Assembly (NCBI GenBank): GCA_015486475.1
Contig: WFRO01000399.1
Location: 1-25,098 of the forward strand
Source of the DNA: Bacteroidales bacterium
Lineage (GTDB): Bacteria; Bacteroidota; Bacteroidia; Bacteroidales; VadinHA17
Length of the DNA: 25,098 nucleotides
Reading direction: 5' to 3'
Both the position numbers and the translations under genes were made by a program. Of the stretch, positions 1 to 7,739 are shown one piece after another. Every line of letters starts with the position of its first letter. The stretch's first letter is position 1. The notes under the pieces were generated by a model. That model was given only the letters and a program-made list of their open reading frames with translations, was not told the origin of the DNA and ran no database searches.

Positions 1-1044
1 ACCCTGTTTTTTGAGAAGCTGGGCTGTCCTGCGGAGGATGCCCGGGCCATTGCCGACGCTTTTGTGCGTGCCGAGCTGCGCAACCTCTCCTCTCACGGCA
101 TGATCCGTCTGAAGGACCATTATCAGCTCTGGGAGGCAGGGCGCCTCAATGTACATCCTGATATCAAAGTTGTTCATGAGACCCCCGGTACGGCCGTTGT
201 TGACGGTGACAACGGTGTGGGCATGCTGGTGGCTACGCGTGCCATGCAGGTGGCCATGGAGAAAGCAAAGAACGTGGGCAGCGGCTGGGTGGCTGTGCGC
301 AACTCCAACCACTTCGGCATAGGCAGCTACTATGCGTTGATGGCGGCAGAGAACGATATGATCGGCCTGGCGATGACCAACGGCAACCCCCTGGTGGCGC
401 CGGCCAACTCGGTCGACCGTCTGCTGGGCACCAACCCCATCGCCGTGGCGGTGCCTGCCGGGAAGAACCCGCCTTTCGTGGGGGATTTCAGCACCACGCC
501 CATTGCCCGCGGCAAGCTGGCCGTGGCAGCCAAGAAAGGGGAGAAAGTGCCGTTCGGATACGTCATCGACAGCGAGGGCAACCCCTCTGACGATCCCGAT
601 ATCCTGAAAAAGGGAGGCGCCATGGTGCCCCTGGGTAGCGACCTGGCCCACGGCAGTCACAAAGGCTATGCCCTCGGCGCCATCGTGGACATCCTCAGCG
701 GCGTCCTCTCAGGCGCCAACTTCGGACCCTTCGTGCCGCCTAACCTGGCCTACCTCCCCCTCCCCAAGGAACAGGTGGGCAAAGGTATGGGCCACTTCTT
801 CGGCGCCTGGCGCATCGACGCCTTCATGGAGGCAGAAGAATTCAAAAGCCGCATGGACCGCTGGATGGAGATCTTCCGGAATGCGAAACCTGCCAGGGGG
901 AAGAAAGTGCTCATCCCCGGAGATATTGAACGGGAAGCCGAAGAACGCCTCTCCCGCGAAGGGATCACCATCCTCCCGGCCATCCAGCAGGACGTGAAAG
1001 AGCTGGCCGGTAAGCTGGGGATAGAATTTAAAATTATCACCTGA
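1..1044 (+). CDS. Malate/L-lactate dehydrogenase family oxidoreductase (Ldh type 2), 5' partial
   Basis: Reading frame 1 is open from the first base, so the start codon lies upstream of the window and at least 347 residues are visible; the family is usually about 330-360 residues, so little is missing. Members are NAD(P)-dependent cytosolic 2-hydroxyacid dehydrogenases (malate, L-lactate, ureidoglycolate, sulfolactate) unrelated to classical LDH/MDH. Seen here: an N-terminal SSHGMIRL segment (family SHG motif), the NSNHFG motif with the presumed catalytic His at codon 310-312, a GDFSTTPIARGKL segment matching the family D-x-(A/S)-(T/S)-x-x-A-R-G-K core, and a C-terminal SHKGYALGAIVDILSGVLSG helix. 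The substrate cannot be assigned from sequence. The GTG at 64 is internal to the open frame and should not be taken as the start. No Ldh partner gene is visible; the next gene lies more than 400 bases downstream. Confidence 0.9.
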   Translation, partial: TLFFEKLGCPAEDARAIADAFVRAELRNLSSHGMIRLKDHYQLWEAGRLNVHPDIKVVHETPGTAVVDGDNGVGMLVATRAMQVAMEKAKNVGSGWVAVRNSNHFGIGSYYALMAAENDMIGLAMTNGNPLVAPANSVDRLLGTNPIAVAVPAGKNPPFVGDFSTTPIARGKLAVAAKKGEKVPFGYVIDSEGNPSDDPDILKKGGAMVPLGSDLAHGSHKGYALGAIVDILSGVLSGANFGPFVPPNLAYLPLPKEQVGKGMGHFFGAWRIDAFMEAEEFKSRMDRWMEIFRNAKPARGKKVLIPGDIEREAEERLSREGITILPAIQQDVKELAGKLGIEFKIIT

Positions 1045-1455
1045 CCCTTTCCGAAAATACCGGGATCGTATTCATATAATCATGAATAACATCCGTGTGC
1101 GCATAACCGGCCATGCCACCTTCACCGGTTTGAACTTTGTAAGGCTGGTTTGCAATCCACAATCCTGGGTTGAGGATCCCGCAGGGCTTGTCCCACAGAA
1201 CGGGTAAAAGGCGAAAAATACGGAATGTATTATTCTCTCCCGGACTTTTTGTCAGCACAAAGCAAATCTACGGGATTTTAACCCTTAAAAAGATAAATAA
1301 GCTTTTCGGTTTTCCCCTGAAAAGATTCGCATAAATGTTTATAAATAATTACTTAGGAATATATGTGTTATTAATTTTTTTTACTTTTTCCGAATAATCT
1401 ATGTTATTTTTCTTTAACTTTGATATGAGCTTATTACAGTACACGGATAACAGTA
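1045..1455. other. Intergenic region, no convincing gene
   Basis: This is 411 bases between the dehydrogenase and the receptor gene. It holds a short A/T-rich hairpin (TATTCAT, 6-base loop, ATGAATA; 1069-1088) just after the dehydrogenase stop, too weak to call a terminator. A 41-codon ATG frame (1082-1207) and a 73-codon frame on the minus strand overlap each other, and neither shows a recognisable domain or signal peptide. From about 1260 the sequence becomes strongly A/T-rich and leads into the promoter of the receptor gene. Confidence 0.6.
1415..1422 (+). promoter_or_regulatory. Bacteroidota -7 promoter box of the TonB receptor gene
   Basis: TAACTTTG matches the Bacteroidota -7 consensus TAnnTTTG and lies 33 bases before the receptor ATG, inside an A/T-rich tract. 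A canonical TTTG -33 box at the expected 19-21 base spacing is missing; only a T-run (1385-1389) lies further up. The promoter may therefore need an activator. Only the -7 box is supported. Confidence 0.55.
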
Positions 1456-4278
1456 ATGATTATGAAGTTTATTTATTATATACTTCTATTCTTTTTACTG
1501 TCTTTTACTGTCAACGCGCAAAAATATGGTCTTATTAAGGGCAGGATCACCGATGCCGATTCCAAAGAACCCCTGCTGTATGCTACTGTTCTGATCAAAG
1601 GGACTACTCATGGCACCACTACGGATGCAGAGGGGTATTATACCCTCTCCAATCTGCTTCCCGGAAAATATACGATCGAATATAGTTTTCTTGGTTATCA
1701 TACCGTGGATAAAGATGTAACGGTATCTGCCGGACAAGTCGTCACCATAAATATTGCCTTAAGTGCGGAATCGATCATGGGGAAAGAGGTGGTGGTTACG
1801 GCCCAGGCCCGGGGACAGGCCAGTGCGATCAACGAACAACTGAAATCCAACAAGATAGTCAATGTTGTCTCCCGTGAACGTATAGAGGAAGTGCCCAGCC
1901 AGAACGCTGCGGATGTCATAGGACGGCTGCCGGGTATCTCTGTTCAACGCGACGGAGGGGAAGGACAAAAAGTTGTGATCAGGGGACTGGCACCCAAATA
2001 CAGCCTGATCACCGTGAACGGAGCCCGCATCTCCCCTACGGATATCGAAAACCGATCCGTTGATCTGAGCATGATCTCTTCCGATGTGCTATCCGGAATA
2101 GAAGTTTTTAAAGCCAACACTCCGGACAACGACGGGGACGCTTTGGGTGGCACGGTCAATTTTACCGTAAAAAAAGCAAACAAAGGATTTCACGGGAAAG
2201 TAGATGTCAATACCTCTTACAATCACTTGTCCAAAGAGTGGGGCATGTATCGCGGCGTGCTTTTGCTCAGTAACCGGTTTTTTAATAATAAATTGGGTTT
2301 GCTGGCTTTGGGAACCTTACAACATGCCATACGCAATGCGGACGGCATCGATGCATCCTATAATTACGAAGGTGAAAGGGAAGACGGGTCAGTCATCAAC
2401 AGTGTCAGTACCCTGAACCTGGTCACCAAAGAAGATACACGCAACAGGTACGGGGCCAACCTGACTGCCGATTATCAGTTGAAGACCGGATCTATTCTCT
2501 TCAATGGACTTTACAGCATGCAACAAAGACATCAGATCAGAAGAAGAAATAAATATGGCGTGTCCAATGCCTACCACGATTATGACATTAGAAATTCCCG
2601 GCAAAATACCAATATGATCAATACCAGCATTGACGGGATTCACCATTTGCAGGGATTTGAGCTGATGTGGCGTGCAGCTTACTCTTTTACAAACAATCTG
2701 CTCCCTTATTCCCATACTGCCAGATTCCGGGAAGTGGGCGCCTATACCGGAGACCTCGTCACAGATCAGGGTCCCGAACTGATCCCGGCAGGAGCTAAAA
2801 ACGACCTTGACCGGACGACCTGGTACAAGGATTATGTAGATACCAATGTCGTAAAAGATCATAATATTTCAGGCCAGGTAGATCTGAAAAAACCTTTCCA
2901 TTTCTCCGACCAGTTGACCGGTTTCCTGAAGTTCGGAGCAAAAGTCAGAACCGAAAAAAGAAACAGGGATGTGGGAGAAAGACATGTATTGAACGACTAT
3001 ATTGCTTCCATGGCTCCTGCCGAGTGGGCAAGGGACCGTAATGGTTATGTACTTATAACCAATTTTATTTCATACATGGATTCTTCAAAATTCCTGGGAA
3101 AAGATGCTTACAGGTTCGGCCCGGTCCTTGACAATAGAGAACTGGATGCCTTTGCGGATAAAAACCATATGAAATATCCGGTGAACAAAGCCAAAGACCT
3201 GGAGGATTACAAAGCTTCGGAAATAGTCTCTTCTGCCTATGCCATGGGACAAATGAACTTAACCAGTAAGATCATGTTCCTGGGCGGACTGAGAATGGAA
3301 CATACCAGTACCAATTATAAAAGCATTTACGGAACCGCCATTCGCCGTGATGACGGTACGGAAGATGTCTCCCATGTCGTCGACACAACCGGCGAGAATC
3401 AGTACTATACTTTCCTGCCCATGTTCCAGTTTAAATACAAACCCCTGAAATGGTTTGACGTACGGCTGGCAGTGACGAAAGGGCTGTCCCGTCCCAACTA
3501 TTTTGATCTGGTACCCTGGGAAAGATATGACACAGACAATTCCACCTGGGAAAGGGGTAATCCCGATCTGAAAGCAACCACCTCATGGAATTATGATGCT
3601 TTTATCTCTTTTTACGGCAATTTCGGACTTTTTACCGTGGGCGCATTTTACAAGGACATCAAGAACACCATCTATGACAGGAAAAAAAGGATTACTAATC
3701 CGGAAAGTGATCTTTATAATACATTCCTTATTTCACCTGTAAATGACCCCTATGGTTCGTGGGTAAAAGGAATAGAAGTGGAATTACAAACCAATTTCCG
3801 GTATCTACCCAAACCTTTCAGCAACATCACTTTTTATGCCAACTATTCTCACATGAAGTCCCTCACTCAATTCCCATTGCTTTTAACGGAATATGTTTAT
3901 TATGATCATCCCCCCTATGCCGAACTGATCTTTATTGACACTGTCCGGGATGGCCGTTTACCCGGTCAGGTGGATGATATCGCCAATGCATCCATCGGAT
4001 ATGAAAGCAGTGGGTTCTCCGCACGTATATCCATGACCTTTCAGGGAGATTATACCAAATTTGTCGGAACACGCGACGAATTCGACAAGGTCGTTCAGGG
4101 ATTCTTCAGATGGGATTTCAACTCCTATTACGCTTTTAAAAACAATATGACGATATATTTTAATTTTAACAATATCTCCAACGCCCCGGAAGCAGAATAC
4201 GAAGGATCTCCAACATTTCCCCTTAGTTACTATTATTACGGATGGTCGATAGACTTAGGCTTTAAATATACTTTCTGA
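1456..4278 (+). CDS. TonB-dependent outer-membrane receptor with carboxypeptidase-regulatory-like domain
   Basis: 940 residues. TonB-dependent receptors import a ligand through an outer-membrane 22-strand barrel using TonB/ExbBD energy. Visible in order: a signal peptide ending in VNAQ (about 1-22), a CarboxypepD_reg-like beta-sandwich (about 25-105; GRITDADSKEPLLYATV, then TTTDAEGYYTL), a TonB-box-like EVVVTAQ (111-117), a plug domain (about 130-240; VPSQNAADVIGRLPGISVQR, VIRGLAPKYSLITVNG, GGTVNFTVKK), and a long barrel ending in the aromatic strand SIDLGFKYTF. The start reads ATG-ATT-ATG; the second ATG (1462) is equally possible. It is followed 31 bases later by a secreted beta-helix gene, probably cotranscribed. 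No SusD-like lipoprotein accompanies it, so it is not a classic SusCD pair; the plug resembles the CirA/FecA/TonB-Xanth-Caul type. The ligand is unknown. Confidence 0.93.
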   Translation: MIMKFIYYILLFFLLSFTVNAQKYGLIKGRITDADSKEPLLYATVLIKGTTHGTTTDAEGYYTLSNLLPGKYTIEYSFLGYHTVDKDVTVSAGQVVTINIALSAESIMGKEVVVTAQARGQASAINEQLKSNKIVNVVSRERIEEVPSQNAADVIGRLPGISVQRDGGEGQKVVIRGLAPKYSLITVNGARISPTDIENRSVDLSMISSDVLSGIEVFKANTPDNDGDALGGTVNFTVKKANKGFHGKVDVNTSYNHLSKEWGMYRGVLLLSNRFFNNKLGLLALGTLQHAIRNADGIDASYNYEGEREDGSVINSVSTLNLVTKEDTRNRYGANLTADYQLKTGSILFNGLYSMQQRHQIRRRNKYGVSNAYHDYDIRNSRQNTNMINTSIDGIHHLQGFELMWRAAYSFTNNLLPYSHTARFREVGAYTGDLVTDQGPELIPAGAKNDLDRTTWYKDYVDTNVVKDHNISGQVDLKKPFHFSDQLTGFLKFGAKVRTEKRNRDVGERHVLNDYIASMAPAEWARDRNGYVLITNFISYMDSSKFLGKDAYRFGPVLDNRELDAFADKNHMKYPVNKAKDLEDYKASEIVSSAYAMGQMNLTSKIMFLGGLRMEHTSTNYKSIYGTAIRRDDGTEDVSHVVDTTGENQYYTFLPMFQFKYKPLKWFDVRLAVTKGLSRPNYFDLVPWERYDTDNSTWERGNPDLKATTSWNYDAFISFYGNFGLFTVGAFYKDIKNTIYDRKKRITNPESDLYNTFLISPVNDPYGSWVKGIEVELQTNFRYLPKPFSNITFYANYSHMKSLTQFPLLLTEYVYYDHPPYAELIFIDTVRDGRLPGQVDDIANASIGYESSGFSARISMTFQGDYTKFVGTRDEFDKVVQGFFRWDFNSYYAFKNNMTIYFNFNNISNAPEAEYEGSPTFPLSYYYYGWSIDLGFKYTF

Positions 4279-4309
4279 TCTCTAATTTCTAATCTTAAAT
4301 TGTACCATT

Positions 4310-5806
4310 ATGAAACATTTCAACTCTTTTCTTAAATCTGTAACGGTGGTGATATTTTTCACACTTTTCACTACCCATCTATCCGCCCAAAGGACCGTTA
4401 TAATTGATGACGGGACTTACGGGAACATCAACAACGTCATCATGGGAGACACTACAGATGACGGAGCACGCGTGGACACCAACACCATTTATGTATTGAA
4501 GCGTAACATGCTATACCTCTTAAGTGGTACGATCTCAACTAAGTTCCCACTGACCATCGTGGCAGAAGATGGTGAAGGAGATCCCCCCATGCTGGTTCCC
4601 GGCACCGGCGAAGGCGGTGAATCCGAAAGGCCTTTCAAGATGAAAGCCGATCTTCATCTGCGGGGATTATATGTTACCAATACTGACCTCGCAGGACAAA
4701 TGAACCAGAAAATGATCCGGGCCAGCGCTGATAATATTGTTATCGACATCGAGGATTGTATCCTGGCCAATGAAGGGAAAAACTATGTTCGTCTCGATGC
4801 TGCCAATTGCTCCGTAAAGATCATCAACAGTGTCCTTGCCAATTGCGGGAATACCTCTTATCCCAGCTATGGAAGGGTTGTGGATGACCGCGGCAATGAC
4901 GTCGATACGGTGATCATTGAGAACTGTACCATCTACAACCTTACACACCGGGTATCCCGGGATGACGGCGGGATCATGAAATATTACAGAATCAATAACA
5001 ATACCATTTTCAATGCCGGAGGTCCTGTCTTCCAGATCGGTGAAGTGATCCATGCCGAACTCTATAACAATATTGTGTACAATTACGGATTTTATGGTTC
5101 CAATATATCTCCTGAATTCCCTTATGGAAGATATATTATCAATGTTGATTCTTTGGGGCAGGATTATATCGATCAGGGATACACCCAGGAAGTAAGGGTA
5201 CACCACAATAATTTTTACCTGGACACTGCTTATACCAACCTTGAAGTATGGGGTGATTCTATATTCCCATATATGATTTATGATTCTGTCACCCTGGCGT
5301 TCATGAAAGAGAACAACGACAGCGCTACCAATATTGTGGAACGGATCCCCTTCGTTAATCCTGCGAAAGTACAAACGGAAGTGGTTACCAAATACTGGGA
5401 GCTGGGTCCGAAAGATCCGGGTATCCCCTGGTTTGATACCACCGGGGCACCCTACGTTTTTGATTACCCGGACACCTGTGCCTCAGCAACCGCTGGCACA
5501 GACGGCTCACAACTGGGAGACCCACGCTGGAAAACCTATAGCCCTGAAGGTGTTTTCTCGTTCAAAACTTTCTCCAACCAGGTGAATATCTTCCCCAATC
5601 CCGTGGGAGACGTTCTGCATATACGCATGGAAGGTCTTGACAATACCGTCCGTATCTATTCGATGACCGGTGCGGAAATACTCACCGTGCGTAATGTAAG
5701 CATGTACGCCGATATCCCGGTAAGTGATTTAACCAAAGGAGTTTATATCCTTACTGTCGAAAGCAGGAAAGGTTCCCTGAAACGGGCAAAATTTGTGAAG
5801 AAATAA
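4310..5806 (+). CDS. Secreted right-handed beta-helix protein with T9SS sorting domain
   Basis: 498 residues. An N-terminal signal peptide (about 1-26, ending HLSAQ) is followed by a region rich in short Asn/Val/Ile turns (about 60-330: IVIDIEDCILANEG, VKIINSVLANCGN, VIIENCTIYNLT, YRINNNTIFNAGG, AELYNNIVYNYG). This repeating x-I-x-N-(C/N)-x-(I/V) pattern is typical of parallel beta-helix coils of pectate-lyase-like or DUF5123/DUF4957 surface proteins. The last 80 residues form a T9SS type A sorting domain (VNIFPNPVGDVLHIRM ... VYILTVESRKG ... AKFVKK), so it should cross the outer membrane and be displayed or released. No catalytic residues could be identified with confidence; it may bind rather than cleave polysaccharide. 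It lies 31 bases after the receptor gene and is followed by a strong terminator, which makes a two-gene transcription unit. Confidence 0.85.
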   Translation: MKHFNSFLKSVTVVIFFTLFTTHLSAQRTVIIDDGTYGNINNVIMGDTTDDGARVDTNTIYVLKRNMLYLLSGTISTKFPLTIVAEDGEGDPPMLVPGTGEGGESERPFKMKADLHLRGLYVTNTDLAGQMNQKMIRASADNIVIDIEDCILANEGKNYVRLDAANCSVKIINSVLANCGNTSYPSYGRVVDDRGNDVDTVIIENCTIYNLTHRVSRDDGGIMKYYRINNNTIFNAGGPVFQIGEVIHAELYNNIVYNYGFYGSNISPEFPYGRYIINVDSLGQDYIDQGYTQEVRVHHNNFYLDTAYTNLEVWGDSIFPYMIYDSVTLAFMKENNDSATNIVERIPFVNPAKVQTEVVTKYWELGPKDPGIPWFDTTGAPYVFDYPDTCASATAGTDGSQLGDPRWKTYSPEGVFSFKTFSNQVNIFPNPVGDVLHIRMEGLDNTVRIYSMTGAEILTVRNVSMYADIPVSDLTKGVYILTVESRKGSLKRAKFVKK

Positions 5807-5828
5807 CATTTTTCCAAAATAGTTATAT

Positions 5829-5855
5829 AAGGTGGAGGGCCCTCCACCTTTTTTT
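5829..5855 (+). terminator. Intrinsic terminator after the beta-helix gene
   Basis: A perfect palindrome GGTGGAGGG/CCCTCCACC (5831-5848) is followed directly by seven Ts, 24 bases past the stop codon. It should end the receptor/beta-helix transcript before the next gene at 5883. Confidence 0.9.
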
Positions 5856-5882
5856 GATCGTTCATAACCCTAATCCAACATC

Positions 5883-6704
5883 ATGCGAAAATATCTTATC
5901 CCCGCTCTTCTTCTCTCGCTCCTGGCATGGCCCCCGGCTTTTTCCCAGCAACCGTCCGTAAATGTAGTAAGGAGTTATGATGTATCTCTTTCCAGGCAAG
6001 CCGTGGCTACCGATGAAAATTATTTTTATGTGATCAATAACAGCAGCATCCAGAAATACAGAAAATCTAACGGAAAAAAAGTAGCCGACTGGTATGACCG
6101 GGATTCTGTCCTGCACCATATGAACAGCGGGATCATACTCTCCGGAAAGCTGTACGCATGCAACTCTAACTATCCGGGATCTCCCATGGCCAGTTCCGTA
6201 GAGATATTCGACCCTGTCACTTTAAAACATATCGGAAATCACAGTTTTGGCATTTTAAACGGATCTGCCACCTGGCTCGACCGGAAAGGGGAATACTGGT
6301 ATGTGGCTTTTGGACATTATACAGGCAGAGGCAGTGAAGACGGCAAAGACAATAGCTGGAGCCGCCTGGTAAAATTCGACAGCGCCTGGAGACAAGTGGA
6401 ATCCTGGATATATCCATCTGCATTACTCAAAGAATTCGGGACCCGTACCAATTCCGGAGGTGTTATACTGGATAATGGACTGATCCTTTGTACGGGCCAT
6501 GACAACTACAGGATATATGTACTCCGTTTTCCGGACAAAGGATTTACCCTCCAATGGATCGGCACCATCCCTGTCGGATCTTACGGACAGGGCATTGCTT
6601 ATGAAAAAACAACAGAAGGGGAGTTTATCTACGGGATCATCAAAAAAGAGAAAAAAGTCATTGAAACAAAGATCGATCTGTCACCTTTTCTCACCGGCCA
6701 ATAA
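5883..6704 (+). CDS. Secreted beta-propeller-like protein of unknown function
   Basis: 273 residues. The signal peptide is clear (MRKYLIPALLLSLLAWPPAFSQQ, cleaved about residue 22). The mature part has several blade-like segments with alternating beta patterns and aromatic ends (ATDENYFYVINNSSIQKYRK, SGIILSGKLYACNSNY, SVEIFDPVTLKHIGNHSFG, SATWLDRKGEYWYVAFGHY, SGGVILDNGLILCTGHDNY), suggesting a five- or six-bladed propeller. Similar Bacteroidota proteins are, as I recall, sometimes labelled 'cycloisomerase'; no active site can be seen here to support that. There is no T9SS tail and no lipobox, so it is probably periplasmic. It begins 28 bases after a strong terminator, so it depends on read-through or on a promoter not recognised here. 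It faces the nitroreductase gene tail to tail, 36 bases away. Confidence 0.7.
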   Translation: MRKYLIPALLLSLLAWPPAFSQQPSVNVVRSYDVSLSRQAVATDENYFYVINNSSIQKYRKSNGKKVADWYDRDSVLHHMNSGIILSGKLYACNSNYPGSPMASSVEIFDPVTLKHIGNHSFGILNGSATWLDRKGEYWYVAFGHYTGRGSEDGKDNSWSRLVKFDSAWRQVESWIYPSALLKEFGTRTNSGGVILDNGLILCTGHDNYRIYVLRFPDKGFTLQWIGTIPVGSYGQGIAYEKTTEGEFIYGIIKKEKKVIETKIDLSPFLTGQ

Positions 6705-6740
6705 ACCATTCACTTTTTTTGGGTTGTGTCGGGCCACAGT

Positions 6741-7493
6741 TCATCCTTCATCCTTCCGAAATCCTTGTTGTTCGATCACTTTCAGGAATTCCTTTGAGAA
6801 GAAGACATTGTCCTTTTTTGTATAGCGGTTGTCGGTGAAGATCTGGGCGAGGGTCTCCTTGTCGTTGATCTCCAGGAGCTTTCTGGTATCTTCCAGCGCC
6901 TCTTTCTCCGCATAGATCCGGTCAATGTCCTCGCGCGAATAGTCTTTATAGATTTCCTCATGCACGACCCCTTCGAGCGGCAGGCGGTCAGTGAGCGGCG
7001 GATCCTCGGCCGGATAACCCATCACCAGGGTGGTCACCGGCACCACCAGCTCCGGAAGATCGAGTATCTCTATGATCCTGCCGGCCATGTACGTGGTCGT
7101 GCCCAGATAGCAGATGCCCAGACCATGGTCCTCGGCAGCGAGGGCTACGTTCTGCGCCGCCAGCAAAGCATCGATAGCCGCCGTAAAAAATGACAGAAAA
7201 TTGCGATAACCGGGAGACGCCTTCCGCCATTCGCACCACTTGGTGAAGCGGTTGAAATCGGCACAAAAGGTCAGCACCACCGGGGCCTGCAGAACCATGT
7301 CCTGCTTAAAATGAACCTCCCACAGCTGTTTCTTCAGTTCCGGCTCTTTGGTTACCACAATGCTGTATACCTGCATGTTGCCGGTCGTGGAGGCACGGGT
7401 GCCGGCGCGCAGGACCTCCTGCAAAATATCCGTTGGAATATCATCGGGCTTATAGGCCCGGACCGAACGGTGATCCAAGATCGCTTTTATCAT
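6741..7493 (-). CDS. NfsA/FRP-like nitroreductase family flavoprotein
   Basis: 250 residues when begun at the ATG at 7493. Members are FMN-dependent, NAD(P)H-using cytosolic oxidoreductases acting on nitro compounds, quinones or flavins. Visible: the N-terminal HRSVRAYKPDDIP motif (FMN phosphate-binding Arg-Ser-x-Arg), the RASTTGNMQVYSIVV segment (FMN/substrate site), the long helix FFTAAIDALLAAQNVALAAEDHGLGICYLGTT, and VVPVTTLVMGYPAEDPPLTDRLPLEGVVHEE, typical of the NfsA subgroup. An in-frame upstream ATG (7556) would add 21 residues lacking family similarity and overlapping a promoter box, so 7493 is preferred; AAAAGGGATTAAAATG precedes it. The C-terminal charged extension (about 185-250) is also usual in the NfsA group. 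The gene appears to be transcribed alone. Confidence 0.9.
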   Translation of the reverse strand: MIKAILDHRSVRAYKPDDIPTDILQEVLRAGTRASTTGNMQVYSIVVTKEPELKKQLWEVHFKQDMVLQAPVVLTFCADFNRFTKWCEWRKASPGYRNFLSFFTAAIDALLAAQNVALAAEDHGLGICYLGTTTYMAGRIIEILDLPELVVPVTTLVMGYPAEDPPLTDRLPLEGVVHEEIYKDYSREDIDRIYAEKEALEDTRKLLEINDKETLAQIFTDNRYTKKDNVFFSKEFLKVIEQQGFRKDEG

Positions 7494-7517
7494 TTTAATC
7501 CCTTTTTTATGACCGGA

Positions 7518-7525
7518 CAAAGTTA
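7518..7525 (-). promoter_or_regulatory. Candidate -7 promoter box of the nitroreductase gene
   Basis: On the minus strand this reads TAACTTTG, an exact TAnnTTTG match, 24 bases upstream of the chosen ATG. This gives a short leader and supports starting the protein at 7493 rather than 7556. No TTTG -33 box was found at the normal spacing. Confidence 0.45.
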
Positions 7526-7739
7526 TACAACTTCCCGGTCCTGTAGCATGACCCACGTCATCTTTCCAAAATGACCGCAGGGTTATTTATCACAGAAAAT
7601 ATATCTTTCACAAAAAAATGAGCACATTGTGGAAAAGTATTGACGACTCCCTGATACATTTCTCAAAAGAATTCCATAAATTTATATCCCTTTTTCCGAT
7701 ATACAGATAATGAATAATTATTATTAACCATTAAAATCT

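Noticed and set aside
1037..1258. 73-codon minus-strand frame and the overlapping 41-codon plus frame (1082-1207) after the dehydrogenase
   Set aside because: Neither has a recognisable domain, signal peptide or promoter. I considered a decayed gene but found no family to support it.
1045..1260. Possible riboswitch upstream of the TonB receptor gene
   Set aside because: TonB receptors often follow cobalamin riboswitches, so I looked for the conserved core and a B12-box-like segment, but found no matching arrangement of stems.
4667..5374. 235-codon minus-strand frame inside the beta-helix gene
   Set aside because: It is antisense to the repetitive Asn/Ile coils, giving an Ile/Val-rich shadow translation without a domain.
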